Shown: positions 7,934 through 16,182 of the stretch, one piece after another
Layout of the letters: the number at the start of each line of letters is the position of its first letter
How positions within the stretch are numbered: position 1 is the first letter of the stretch
DNA from: Lachnospiraceae bacterium
GTDB lineage: Bacteria; Bacillota; Clostridia; Lachnospirales; Lachnospiraceae
Direction: 5' to 3'
DNA length: 43,229 nucleotides
NCBI GenBank assembly: GCA_017617005.1
Contig: JAFZWW010000072.1
Span: forward strand, 1-43,229
Translations under genes and position numbers: made by a program
Notes under the pieces: model-generated
Databases searched by the model: none
Told to the model about the DNA's origin: nothing
The model's input: the letters and a program-made list of their open reading frames with translations, nothing else

Positions 7934-9158
7934 AGTTGTCATCACCGGAATGGGAGTCGTATCTCCCGTCGGAAACGATATCGAAACATTTTGGAAAAAT
8001 ATATGCGAAGGCATATGCGGGATCGACAGGATAAAGAGATTCGATGCGTCCGGACTTAAAGTAAATCTCGATGCCGAGGTTAAGGATTTTGATCCGAAGA
8101 AGGTATATGACACCGTTCAGGAAATAAGAAAGTCCGACCTGTATATGCAGTACGCGATGGCTGCATCAAAGCAGGCGGTGGAACAGAGCGGTATTCTAGA
8201 AAGTGACCTTGATAAAAACCGCTTCGGTGTCTACATCGGTTCCGGTATCGGAGGAATATCCTCCACACTCAGGGAAACAAGAAAACTGGATGAAAAGGGT
8301 CCTGAGATGGTCTCACCCTTCTTCGTTCCGATGATGATCTCAAACATGGCTTCGGGCTCGGTATCGATCAGGTTCGGAGCTAAGGGTCCCACTCTTCCGA
8401 TCGTTACCGCGTGTGCGACATCAACGCATTGTATCGGCGAGGCATACAGGACGATCAAACACGGATATGCGGATGCGATACTTGCAGGCGGAAGCGAGGC
8501 ATCTATAAATGAACTGGCGATGGCCGGCTTCATCAACTGCCAGGCATTGAATCTTTCCGATGAACCGAGTGAAGGAAGTCTTCCTTTTGACAAGAGAAGG
8601 GCGGGCTTTGTAATGGGCGAGGGTGCCGGAGTTCTGATGCTTGAAGAGTATGAGCATGCAAAGGCACGCGGCGCAGAGATCATCGCAGAGGTTGTAGGAT
8701 ATGCGAACACATCGGATGCATACCACATAACCGCACCCGATCCCGAGGGCGACGGAGCGGTCAGGGCGATAAAGGCGGTTTGCGGGGAAGCCGGCATGGA
8801 GGCTGACAGTGAGATCTATGTAAATGCGCACGGAACCGGAACTCATCTGAATGACGCAATGGAAACAAAAGCGCTCAAAAAAGTGTTCGGGGAAAGAGCA
8901 TATTCCCTCCACATCAGTTCCACCAAATCCATGACGGGACATATGATGGGAGCAACCGGTGCGGTTGAAGCAATAGCTTCCGCACTCGCACTGAAGGACG
9001 GCATAATTCCTCCCACGATAAATTACAGAGAAAAAGACGAAGAATGCGATCTCGATTACACTCCCAATCATGCGGTTAAGACGATCGTTGATTACGCTGT
9101 CAGTTCCTCACTCGGATTCGGCGGACATAATGCCGTGATCGCACTTAAGAGGATCTGA
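7926..9158 (+). CDS. fabF: 3-oxoacyl-ACP synthase II
   Basis: Condenses malonyl-ACP with acyl-ACP to extend the chain by two carbons. The 410-residue thiolase-fold protein has the complete Cys-His-His triad: Cys163 in VTACATSTHC, His302 in NAHGTGTHLND and His339 in STKSMTGHMMGATG. The glycine-rich end SSSLGFGGHNA is intact. ATG 7926 is chosen because GGAGG at 7916-7920 lies 5 nt upstream and the protein then starts at the conserved RVVITGMGVVSPVG. FabF is the only condensing enzyme in the operon; no fabH is present, so initiation must be encoded elsewhere or done differently. Confidence 0.95.
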   Translation: MCRVVITGMGVVSPVGNDIETFWKNICEGICGIDRIKRFDASGLKVNLDAEVKDFDPKKVYDTVQEIRKSDLYMQYAMAASKQAVEQSGILESDLDKNRFGVYIGSGIGGISSTLRETRKLDEKGPEMVSPFFVPMMISNMASGSVSIRFGAKGPTLPIVTACATSTHCIGEAYRTIKHGYADAILAGGSEASINELAMAGFINCQALNLSDEPSEGSLPFDKRRAGFVMGEGAGVLMLEEYEHAKARGAEIIAEVVGYANTSDAYHITAPDPEGDGAVRAIKAVCGEAGMEADSEIYVNAHGTGTHLNDAMETKALKKVFGERAYSLHISSTKSMTGHMMGATGAVEAIASALALKDGIIPPTINYREKDEECDLDYTPNHAVKTIVDYAVSSSLGFGGHNAVIALKRI

Positions 9159-9172
9159 AAGGAAGACGGAAA

Positions 9173-9613
9173 ATGGGTTTATTGAAAGAATACGCAGATC
9201 TTTTCGAAAGGCTCGGACTGACTGAGCTTTCGGTCGAAGAAAAAGATATAAAGCTCACATTGAAAAAAGAGATAAAGCAGACTGCGGGTGACTACTCCTT
9301 CTGTATGGACGGAGCTAAGTCAGCGTCCGGCGGGAATGCAAAGACAGACGCACGCAGTGATGCGGAACATCAGGAAGATTCCGCAGCGGTAAGCGGAACC
9401 GAAGTGAAGGCTCCGATACTCGGTGTGTTCTACGCGAACGAAACTCCGGTAAAAGAAGGAGACACTGTTGAGAAGGGTGATGTACTCTGCACGATCGAAG
9501 CGATGAAGATGATGAATGAAGTAAAGTCACCGGCATCCGGAAAAGTGGTCAAAGCATTTGCCGAGAACGGAGCTCTCGTTGAATATCACCAGACATTATT
9601 TGTGATCGGATAA
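9173..9613 (+). CDS. accB: Acetyl-CoA carboxylase biotin carboxyl carrier protein
   Basis: Carries the biotin that shuttles CO2 between the carboxylase and transferase halves of acetyl-CoA carboxylase. The 146-residue protein has an N-terminal helical region, a linker (about residues 45-75) rich in Ala, Ser and Asp in place of the usual Pro/Ala linker, and a C-terminal biotinyl domain with EAMKMMNE, where Lys112 is the biotinylated residue. The domain ends with the normal VEYHQTLFVIG. Lies between fabF and fabZ with short gaps (14 and 5 nt). GGAAGACGGAAA before the start serves as ribosome site. Confidence 0.93.
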   Translation: MGLLKEYADLFERLGLTELSVEEKDIKLTLKKEIKQTAGDYSFCMDGAKSASGGNAKTDARSDAEHQEDSAAVSGTEVKAPILGVFYANETPVKEGDTVEKGDVLCTIEAMKMMNEVKSPASGKVVKAFAENGALVEYHQTLFVIG

Positions 9614-9618
9614 TAAAA

Positions 9619-10044
9619 ATGGACAGAGAAGAAATAAAACAGATACTTCCCCATCGTGAGCCCATGTTGCTCGTCGACGAAGCAGATGTTAATGAGGACG
9701 GAAGTGCAACGGCATATTACAGGGTGCGCGGAGATGAATTTTTCCTGCAGGGTCATTTTCCGGATAATCCTATAGTTCCGGGCGTGATCCAGTGCGAGAT
9801 GATGGCGCAGTCGGCATGTGTTCTTTTCAAGGACAGGATGAAAGAAGGCATCACACCCGTATACACCGGACTGGACAAAATCAGGTTTAGGAACATGGTA
9901 AAGCCCGGTGACCTTGTGAAGATAGATACGAAGATCTTAAACGGATGTCACCCTCTGTACCTGCTGCACGGTGAAGTGAGCGTAGACGGCAAGAGATGTA
10001 TGAGCGGTGATTTCTCATTTGCTCTTATGGGCGGAAAGGAATGA
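9619..10044 (+). CDS. fabZ: 3-hydroxyacyl-ACP dehydratase
   Basis: Removes water from 3-hydroxyacyl-ACP to give the enoyl-ACP reduced by FabK. The 141-residue hot-dog protein starts with the typical IKQILPHREPMLLVD and has the active-site helix GHFPDNPIVPGVIQCEMMAQ with His46 and Glu60. The Asp-Asn in GHFPDNP replaces the common Gly-x. The ribosome site is poor (GGAT about 9 nt upstream), so translation probably depends on coupling to accB, whose stop is only 5 nt away. No FabA or FabM is visible; how unsaturated fatty acids are made is not shown here. Confidence 0.93.
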   Translation: MDREEIKQILPHREPMLLVDEADVNEDGSATAYYRVRGDEFFLQGHFPDNPIVPGVIQCEMMAQSACVLFKDRMKEGITPVYTGLDKIRFRNMVKPGDLVKIDTKILNGCHPLYLLHGEVSVDGKRCMSGDFSFALMGGKE

Positions 10045-10048
10045 CGGT

Positions 10049-11377
10049 ATGTTTTCCAGGATCCTCATAGCAAACCGCGGAGAAGTTGCGGTGCGTGTTA
10101 TCAGGGCATGCAAGGAAATGGGCATAGAGACGGTTGCGGTTTATTCCGAAGCGGATAAAGATGCACTGCATGTCGGCATGGCGGATGAAAGCTATTGCAT
10201 AGGCGGACCACTTGCCAGGGACAGTTACCTGAACATTGATGCCCTTATCACGATAGCTAAGAACACGGGATCCGAAGCGGTGCATCCGGGATACGGAATG
10301 CTTTCGGAGAATGCTTCTTTTGCGAGAGCTTGTGAGGTTGAAGGCATAGTATTTGTCGGACCGTCATCTTCCGTTATGGAAAAGATGGGCCGGAAGGAGA
10401 CCGCAAGGACCATTGCCTCGGAAAACGGAGTTCCGGTGATTCCCGGAAGTGAAATCTTAAGCTCGATCGGGGAGGCTTCCGAAAATGCAGAGAGGATAGG
10501 GTATCCCGTGATACTCAAGGCCAGAGCCGGAGGCGGAGGCAAGGGCATCCGTATAGTAAGGGAAAAGGAAGAACTTGAAAGAGCCTTTTCCGAAGTAAAG
10601 AAAGAAGCGGAATGCTCGTTCGGAGATGACGGGATCTTTATGGAAAAGTATCTCGAACATGTAAAGCATGTAGAGGTGCAGATCCTTGCGGATAAAGCCG
10701 GGCATGTGATAATCCTCGGGGACAGGGACTGCTCCGTACAGAGAAGAAACCAGAAGCTCATTGAAGAATGTCCCGCACCCGTACTGAGTGATTCGGTAAG
10801 AGAGAGGATGTATGAATCCGCGAAGAAGCTTACCTCGGGCGTAGGCTATGTGACCGTGGGAACAGTGGAGTTTCTCGTTAAGGGTGAAGATTACTATTTT
10901 CTGGAGATGAACACAAGACTTCAGGTTGAACATTCCGTAACCGAGATGGTATGCGGTGTGGATATCGTGGAGTGGCAGATAAGGACCGCCGCCGGTATAT
11001 CCGTTCCTTTCACGCAGGAGGATATAAACACAGGACGACATGCCATAGAATGCAGGATCTGTGCCGAGCATCCGGATGATATGTCTCCTGCCGTCGGAAA
11101 GGTGGAGCTGCTCCATATTCCCGGCGGAGTGGATGTGAGATTCGATTCCGCACTTTACCAGAATTTTGAGATCACTCCCTTCTATGATTCGATGCTCGGA
11201 AAGCTTGTTGTGTGTGCGGATACAAGAGACGGTGCGATACGAAAGATGAAGAGCGCATTGTCGGAATTTGTTCTGGTCGGTGTGGACAATAACAGGGAGA
11301 TGCATATGAGATTTCTTGAAGATGTAAGGTTCACACTCGGAACATATGATGCCGGCATATGCGAAAAGGTTCTTTGA
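10049..11377 (+). CDS. accC: Acetyl-CoA carboxylase, biotin carboxylase subunit
   Basis: ATP-dependent carboxylation of the biotin on AccB with bicarbonate. The 442-residue ATP-grasp protein has the N-terminal ILIANRGEVAVRVIRACKEMG, the glycine-rich loop RAGGGGKGIRIV, the DRDCSVQRRNQKLIEE segment and EMNTRLQVEH carrying the metal and biotin-site residues. ATG 10049 is chosen over an in-frame ATG at 10007 inside fabZ because GGAAAGGA at 10033-10040 is well spaced and the conserved N-terminus begins there. The gap to fabZ is 4 nt. Full length for the family. Confidence 0.95.
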   Translation: MFSRILIANRGEVAVRVIRACKEMGIETVAVYSEADKDALHVGMADESYCIGGPLARDSYLNIDALITIAKNTGSEAVHPGYGMLSENASFARACEVEGIVFVGPSSSVMEKMGRKETARTIASENGVPVIPGSEILSSIGEASENAERIGYPVILKARAGGGGKGIRIVREKEELERAFSEVKKEAECSFGDDGIFMEKYLEHVKHVEVQILADKAGHVIILGDRDCSVQRRNQKLIEECPAPVLSDSVRERMYESAKKLTSGVGYVTVGTVEFLVKGEDYYFLEMNTRLQVEHSVTEMVCGVDIVEWQIRTAAGISVPFTQEDINTGRHAIECRICAEHPDDMSPAVGKVELLHIPGGVDVRFDSALYQNFEITPFYDSMLGKLVVCADTRDGAIRKMKSALSEFVLVGVDNNREMHMRFLEDVRFTLGTYDAGICEKVL

Positions 11378-11381
11378 ATAA

Positions 11382-12215
11382 ATGGATCTGAAAAGACTAT
11401 TCCTAAAAGCAAATAACGATCTTGAGTCCACGGACGGTAAAGGCAGCACGAGAAAGATCATATGCAAGAAATGCAAAAAGCGTATTGCGGTGTCGAGGAT
11501 CAGGAACAATCATTTTGTCTGTCCCGAATGCGGCCACTATTTCCAGGTCAGGGCGAGAAGAAGGATCCTGATGCTTACCGACAGAAGAAGCTTTATCGAA
11601 ACGGACAGGGAGCTTTCATCAAAAAATATCCTCGGCTTTCCTGAGTATGATGACAAGCTCAGAGCCGCTATGGAAAAGAGCAGGGAGACGGAAGGTGTCA
11701 TCTGTGGCGAAGGAGAGATAGAAGGGCACAGGGTATGTCTTTTTTCCATGGATTCCAATTTCATGATGGGTTCCATGGGTGCCGTGGTAGGCGAGAAGAT
11801 AACGAGGCTCTTTGAATACGCAACGGTAAGACATCTTCCGGTACTCGGGATAACGGTGTCTGGAGGAGCAAGGATGCAGGAGGGAATGATATCTCTCATG
11901 CAGATGTCCAAGGTGTCCGCTGCGGTGAAACGTCACTCCAAGGATGGCAATTTATATATAGTTCTTCTTACGAATCCGACAACCGGAGGCGTGGATGCAA
12001 GCTTTGCGATGCTCGGTGACATCACGCTTGCGGAGCCCGGAGCAAGGATAGGATTCGCGGGACCGAGGGTCATCGAAAAAAGTCTCGGCAAAACTCTTCC
12101 CAAGGATTTCCAGAGAGCGGAGAGGGTTCTGGAATGCGGCTTTATCGATGCGATCGTTCCGAGATGCGAACAGAAAAAATACATAGCAAAACTTTTGAAG
12201 ATACACGGAATGTGA
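11382..12215 (+). CDS. accD: Acetyl-CoA carboxylase, carboxyltransferase beta subunit
   Basis: With AccA transfers CO2 from biotin to acetyl-CoA to make malonyl-CoA. The 277-residue protein has the N-terminal four-cysteine zinc ribbon (Cys28, Cys31, Cys47, Cys50 in CKKC and CPEC) and the crotonase-fold core with VSGGARMQEGMISLMQM and TTGGVDASFAMLGD, ending at GFAGPRVIE and the C-terminal helices. Four nt separate it from accC, and no strong ribosome site is seen, so coupling to accC is likely. It is 21 nt ahead of accA. Confidence 0.94.
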   Translation: MDLKRLFLKANNDLESTDGKGSTRKIICKKCKKRIAVSRIRNNHFVCPECGHYFQVRARRRILMLTDRRSFIETDRELSSKNILGFPEYDDKLRAAMEKSRETEGVICGEGEIEGHRVCLFSMDSNFMMGSMGAVVGEKITRLFEYATVRHLPVLGITVSGGARMQEGMISLMQMSKVSAAVKRHSKDGNLYIVLLTNPTTGGVDASFAMLGDITLAEPGARIGFAGPRVIEKSLGKTLPKDFQRAERVLECGFIDAIVPRCEQKKYIAKLLKIHGM

Positions 12216-12236
12216 TCTGCATTCCGGAGAAGATAC

Positions 12237-13019
12237 ATGGGCAAGAACGTTGTCAGGACAAATGAAGAATACTCCACAGTGCTCGGTGCGAGAAGCGAAA
12301 ACAGGCTTACCGCAACAGATTATATAAATGCACTGATAGATGACTTTATCGAGTTGCACGGTGACAGGCTTTTCGGAGATGACAGAGCTGTCATCGCAGG
12401 GATAGGTTTTCTCGGAGATATTCCCGTTACCGTGATCGGAATCGAAAAAGGGAAAAACACCGAGGACAGGATATTCAGGAATTTCGGAAGTGCTCATCCC
12501 GAAGGTTACCGTAAGGCATTAAGGCTTATGAAGCAGGCTGAAAAATTCGGAAGGCCGGTGTTGTGCATTGTGGATACCGCCGGCGCATTTTGCGGTATAG
12601 ATGCGGAGGAGCGCGGACAGGGAAGAGCGATAGCCGATAACCTGGCCGGGATGTCGGACCTTAAGACTCCGGTAATATCCGTAGTCATCGGAGAAGGCGG
12701 AAGCGGAGGCGCACTCGCACTCTGTCATTCGGACAGGATATGGATGACGGAGGATGCGTATTTCAGCGTTGTCTCTCCCGAAAGCTGCGCAAATATCCTC
12801 TGGAAGGATACGGCAAGAGCGGATGAAGCCGCAAAGGCACTCTGCCTTACCGCGGACAAACTTATGAAGCTTGGTCTGATCGACCGTATCTGCAGAAAAG
12901 GAAAACTCAAAGAGCTGTCGGATAATCTTAAGGATGAATTCAAAAAGCTCATGCAGATGAAAACGGAAGATCTCATCGAAGCAAGATACCAACGATTCAG
13001 AAAGGTCGGCTACAGATAA
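12237..13019 (+). CDS. accA: Acetyl-CoA carboxylase, carboxyltransferase alpha subunit
   Basis: Partner of AccD in malonyl-CoA formation. The 260-residue crotonase-fold protein shows ELHGDRLFGDDRAVIAG, the AHPEGYRKALRLMKQAEKF segment, DTAGAFCGIDAEERGQG and GEGGSGGALAL, and the SPESCANILWKD motif. The length matches the short form found in low-GC Gram-positives, without the long N-terminal extension of the E. coli subunit. CGGAGAAG about 6 nt upstream is a good ribosome site. With accB, accC and accD it completes the four-subunit enzyme within one operon. Confidence 0.95.
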   Translation: MGKNVVRTNEEYSTVLGARSENRLTATDYINALIDDFIELHGDRLFGDDRAVIAGIGFLGDIPVTVIGIEKGKNTEDRIFRNFGSAHPEGYRKALRLMKQAEKFGRPVLCIVDTAGAFCGIDAEERGQGRAIADNLAGMSDLKTPVISVVIGEGGSGGALALCHSDRIWMTEDAYFSVVSPESCANILWKDTARADEAAKALCLTADKLMKLGLIDRICRKGKLKELSDNLKDEFKKLMQMKTEDLIEARYQRFRKVGYR

Positions 13020-13032
13020 AGCCGGTATATAT

Positions 13033-14682
13033 ATGTCTGATATTATCGACAGATACTATAAAGAGATAAAAGACGGATCCGGACGCATCGTGAAGATAGA
13101 AACATCATTCGGAGACGATTTCAATTTTGCGTATGATGTTGTGGATGAATATTCACGCATTTTTCCGGAAAAGACGGCACTTATCCACAGAAGTTCCGGC
13201 GGAATAAGAACGGTATTCACATTCGGTGAATTAAAGGAGCTCAGCAACAGGGCCGCAAATGCTTTCCGCCTGCTCGGTATCGGTAAGGGAGATCCGGTGA
13301 TGCTCCTTATGAAGAGAAGATACCAGTTCTGGATATCGATACTTGCGCTTCATAAACTGGGTGCCGTTGCGGTGCCCACCTCCCATATGGTATCCGCAGA
13401 GGATATCAGGGAAAGGTGTGAAGCCGCAAAAGTCAGAGCGGTCATCTGCGTCAATTCGGAGAATATCTGCGAGAAGGTAAAAGAAGCCATCGAAGGCAGG
13501 GAGATACTTCAGATAGTCACCGGAGACAGATTTGAAGATGCATACGATCTTGACGAACTTATCCGTAACGCTCCGGCAGATCTCGAAAGAGTTAAGACAA
13601 AAACCTTTGACGATATGCTCTACTATTTTACATCGGGCACGAGCGGATCTCCGAAGGCTGTCATTCACGATCATTCCTACCCGATAGCACATATCTACAC
13701 TGCCAAAAAATGGCACGGGGTATCGGCCGGAGATATTCATCTTACCGTTGCGGATTCCGGATGGGCCAAGTCTGCGTGGGGCAAGCTTTACGGACAATGG
13801 TTTGCAGGTGCTGCGATCATGGTCTATGACTATGACAATTTCTATGCATCGGATATGCTCAGGCTGATACAGGATGAGAAAGTAAATACATTCTGTGCTC
13901 CCCCGACGATATATAAATATTTCCTTCACGAGGATCTGGGAGCCTATGATCTCAGCAGCCTGAAATCGGTCACAACCGCAGGTGAGCCGATGCCACCGTC
14001 CGTGTCGGAAAAGTTCACTGCGGCGACAGGACTTGTCATAAGGGAAGGATTCGGACAGACAGAGACTGCACTTCAGATCTGCACTCCGGTGAAAGCTCAT
14101 CCTGTAAAGGGTTCCATAGGAAAGGCTTCTCCTCTTTATCATATAGAGCTTGTTGATGAAGACGGAAAAAAGGTTAAAGACGGAGAAGAAGGAGAGATAG
14201 TTCTGATCCCCGAAGGAGGCAGAAGTCCTCTCGGAGTATTCAAAGGTTATCTGGGTGACGGGAAGCTTTATTCCGATGCCTGGGAAGGCGGAGTATATCA
14301 CACGAAGGACAAAGCATACAGAGATAAGGAAGGTAACTATTTCTTCATCGGAAGAAATGATGATGTCATAAAATCAAGCGGTTACCGTATAGGCCCCTCC
14401 GAGGTGGAGGATATCCTGATGCAGCACCCGGCCGTTTCTGCGTGTGCGGTCACCGGATATCCTTCACAGAAACGAGGAGAGATCGTTAAGGCAAGCATAG
14501 TCCTGAAGGATGGATTTACCGGTGATAGTGCACTTAAGACCGAGATACAGGATTTTGTAAAAGAAAGAGCAGCCATATATAAATATCCCAGAATGATAGT
14601 GTTTACGGAAGCCCTCCCCCTGACTTCCAACGGCAAGATATCAAGAGCCGCGATACGCAGAGCAGATCATTCTGTGATATAA
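13033..14682 (+). CDS. AMP-forming acyl-CoA synthetase, medium-chain type
   Basis: Activates a carboxylic acid to its CoA (or ACP) thioester through an acyl-AMP. The 549-residue protein has the P-loop YYFTSGTSGSPKAVIHDH from residue 197, the adenylate-binding GFGQTET, the hinge YFFIGRNDDVIKSSGYRIGP and the catalytic Lys535 in TSNGKIS. VADSGWAKSAWGKLYGQW is typical of the ACSM/acetoacetate-like subgroup, which suggests a short- or medium-chain acid; the exact substrate cannot be read. It is the last gene of the fab operon, 13 nt after accA and before a terminator. In a cluster without fabH, it could supply primer thioesters or recycle free fatty acids; this is inference. The ribosome site is weak, so coupling is likely. 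Confidence 0.88.
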   Translation: MSDIIDRYYKEIKDGSGRIVKIETSFGDDFNFAYDVVDEYSRIFPEKTALIHRSSGGIRTVFTFGELKELSNRAANAFRLLGIGKGDPVMLLMKRRYQFWISILALHKLGAVAVPTSHMVSAEDIRERCEAAKVRAVICVNSENICEKVKEAIEGREILQIVTGDRFEDAYDLDELIRNAPADLERVKTKTFDDMLYYFTSGTSGSPKAVIHDHSYPIAHIYTAKKWHGVSAGDIHLTVADSGWAKSAWGKLYGQWFAGAAIMVYDYDNFYASDMLRLIQDEKVNTFCAPPTIYKYFLHEDLGAYDLSSLKSVTTAGEPMPPSVSEKFTAATGLVIREGFGQTETALQICTPVKAHPVKGSIGKASPLYHIELVDEDGKKVKDGEEGEIVLIPEGGRSPLGVFKGYLGDGKLYSDAWEGGVYHTKDKAYRDKEGNYFFIGRNDDVIKSSGYRIGPSEVEDILMQHPAVSACAVTGYPSQKRGEIVKASIVLKDGFTGDSALKTEIQDFVKERAAIYKYPRMIVFTEALPLTSNGKISRAAIRRADHSVI

Positions 14683-14686
14683 TCAA

Positions 14687-14730
14687 ACCCTGCAGAGCCG
14701 AAGGCCACGGCGATGCAGGGTCTGTTTTTT
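14687..14730 (+). terminator. Rho-independent terminator of the fab-acc operon
   Basis: An 8-bp outer stem ACCCTGCA (14687-14694) with TGCAGGGT (14714-14721), with an inner GCCG/CGGC stem, is followed by CTGTTTTTT. It begins 5 nt after the synthetase stop and closes the eleven-gene operon. Confidence 0.85.
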
Positions 14731-14769
14731 CATGGCCGGAGCAGCAAAAAAAATTTTTCAAAATACGTG

Positions 14770-14800
14770 TTGACTCTTCCCTTGGGGCACCCCTTAAGAT
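14770..14800 (+). promoter_or_regulatory. 19-bp-spacer promoter of the MerR-methyltransferase gene
   Basis: TTGACT at 14770-14775 and TAAGAT at 14795-14800 are separated by 19 nt. The spacer contains CTTGGGG and CCCC halves of an imperfect dyad that shares CTTGGGG with the operator of the other MerR gene at 4889-4910. The layout implies activation by a MerR protein, probably the encoded one. Confidence 0.6.
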
Positions 14801-14828
14801 GGTCTTATCAAGGAAAGGAGGTTCCTGT

Positions 14829-16010
14829 ATGGAAAAGAAAATGACATCCGGTGAGATCGCTAAAAAGGCGGGCGTATCACAAAAAGCTGTAAGACTTTAT
14901 GATGAAAAAGGTCTGCTCAAGCCTGCGGATTACTCGGAAGGAAACTACAGACTCTACGACAAAGAATCACTCGAGATCCTCGAGAAGATCGTCGCACTCA
15001 AGACAATAGGCTTTTCACTTGAAGAGATAAGAGATAATCTTGTTGCGGGTGATGCCGTGGATATCGAGGATGCTTTACGCATTCAGCTTAAGCAGATGGA
15101 GGACAGAAAGTATCAGACCCAGAAGGTTATCGATGCCATAAACAGAACCCTCAGCAGAAAAGAAGGAAAACTCGACTGGGATGATGTCGCGGATATGGTC
15201 CGTAACATCAGTCTCGACCAGAAAGCCGATGAGCATCACTGGGATGCGCTGAAGCACACTTCACAGGAAAAGGACTGGTACGAAAAGATATTCGAATCGC
15301 TCGATATCGGGAAGAAGGAAAGAATCCTCGATCTCGGATTCGGATATGCAAAGCTCTGGAGAAACAACTGGTCCCGTATTCCGGAAGGTAGCGATATAAC
15401 AGGCTATGACATCCACGGAAGCTGGGCGGATGAATTTGCATGGTACGTCAATGAGAACAAAGGCACCCTTCCCAAGGGAGTATCCATCGATCTCGAGTTC
15501 GAGGATCTTGAAAGCGACAAGGCCTGGAAGAAGATCGACAAGGAAAAGAAATTCTCACTTGTCATCGCACACTACATCAACTTTGAGCTTAAAGATCCCG
15601 CCAAGTTTGTTGAAAGAGCAAGCAGGACCGTTGCGAAGGGCGGAATGTTTTCCTTTAACGGTGCGGCGGTAAACAGATGGAGAAAGTATTTCAGGGATGT
15701 TCTTGATGAGATCGGAGTAAATACATCCGGAATCGATGCAATCCTCGACGAAGAGATAACGGCTCAGGAAGAATGCAGGAAGATGCTCGAGAAGCATTTC
15801 GACCGCGTCGAAAAAACCGAGATCACAAATAACTGGCACTTTGAAGATGCGGATGATCTCATCCGGAAGATGAAGAGTTCTTTCGAGGGAAATGAAAAAT
15901 ACATTTCCGACAATGAAAAGAAGATCAGATCATATTTTGAAAAGAAGATCAAGGCTGACGGCGAAGTCGTAATAACGGTCGGCTCGCTCTTCTGGCACTG
16001 TTACAAGTGA
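14829..16010 (+). CDS. MerR regulator fused to SAM-dependent methyltransferase
   Basis: A 393-residue two-domain protein. Residues 5-75 are a MerR helix-turn-helix (TSGEIAKKAGVSQKAVRLYDEKGLLKP, NYRLYD, GFSLEEIRDNL), followed by a dimerisation coiled coil to about 120. Residues about 145-390 form a class I methyltransferase fold: the SAM motif is ILDLGFGYAKLW, with an acidic end of strand 2 at TGYDIHGS and a post-I strand at LVIAHYINFEL. Fusions of this kind occur in Clostridia, but substrates are unknown to me. ATG 14829 is used because AAGGAGG at 14815-14821 is ideally spaced and the earlier in-frame ATG at 14799 lies in the -10 box. The last 100 residues (FEDADDLIRKMKSSFEGNEKYI) match no family I can name. 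It is monocistronic between two terminators. Confidence 0.85.
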   Translation: MEKKMTSGEIAKKAGVSQKAVRLYDEKGLLKPADYSEGNYRLYDKESLEILEKIVALKTIGFSLEEIRDNLVAGDAVDIEDALRIQLKQMEDRKYQTQKVIDAINRTLSRKEGKLDWDDVADMVRNISLDQKADEHHWDALKHTSQEKDWYEKIFESLDIGKKERILDLGFGYAKLWRNNWSRIPEGSDITGYDIHGSWADEFAWYVNENKGTLPKGVSIDLEFEDLESDKAWKKIDKEKKFSLVIAHYINFELKDPAKFVERASRTVAKGGMFSFNGAAVNRWRKYFRDVLDEIGVNTSGIDAILDEEITAQEECRKMLEKHFDRVEKTEITNNWHFEDADDLIRKMKSSFEGNEKYISDNEKKIRSYFEKKIKADGEVVITVGSLFWHCYK

Positions 16011-16064
16011 TGTATCTGTCTGTGCGCGGATCCTCTTCTTAATTATCCTTAAATCCTTTATAAT

Positions 16065-16100
16065 GAGCCTTCCCGTCACAGCCGGGAGGGTTCATTTTGT
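16065..16100 (+). terminator. Rho-independent terminator after the MerR-methyltransferase gene
   Basis: An 11-bp stem (GAGCCTTCCCG with CGGGAGGGTTC, two G-U pairs) closes a short loop and is followed by ATTTTGT. It lies 54 nt after the stop codon. Confidence 0.7.
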
Positions 16101-16123
16101 ATTGGGATATTTACCGTTTTCAG

Positions 16124-16132
16124 TGATATAAT
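16124..16132 (+). promoter_or_regulatory. Extended -10 promoter for the PfkB kinase gene
   Basis: TGATATAAT gives a consensus TATAAT with the extended TG one base upstream. No good -35 is found at 17 nt (TTGGGA lies 19 nt upstream), which is common for extended -10 promoters. The start codon is about 50 nt downstream. Confidence 0.5.
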
Positions 16133-16182
16133 AAATAAATGGGGCGAAATGTTATGTCCGCTCCGGAGGGGATGGAAAATCT

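Noticed and set aside
10457-11509. A 350-codon minus-strand open frame opposite accC
   Set aside because: It is antisense to a full-length biotin carboxylase and has no motif, no ribosome site and no neighbours on that strand.
13231-14301. A 356-codon minus-strand open frame opposite the acyl-CoA synthetase
   Set aside because: Codon-structure shadow of a conserved gene; the translation is unlike any family I know.
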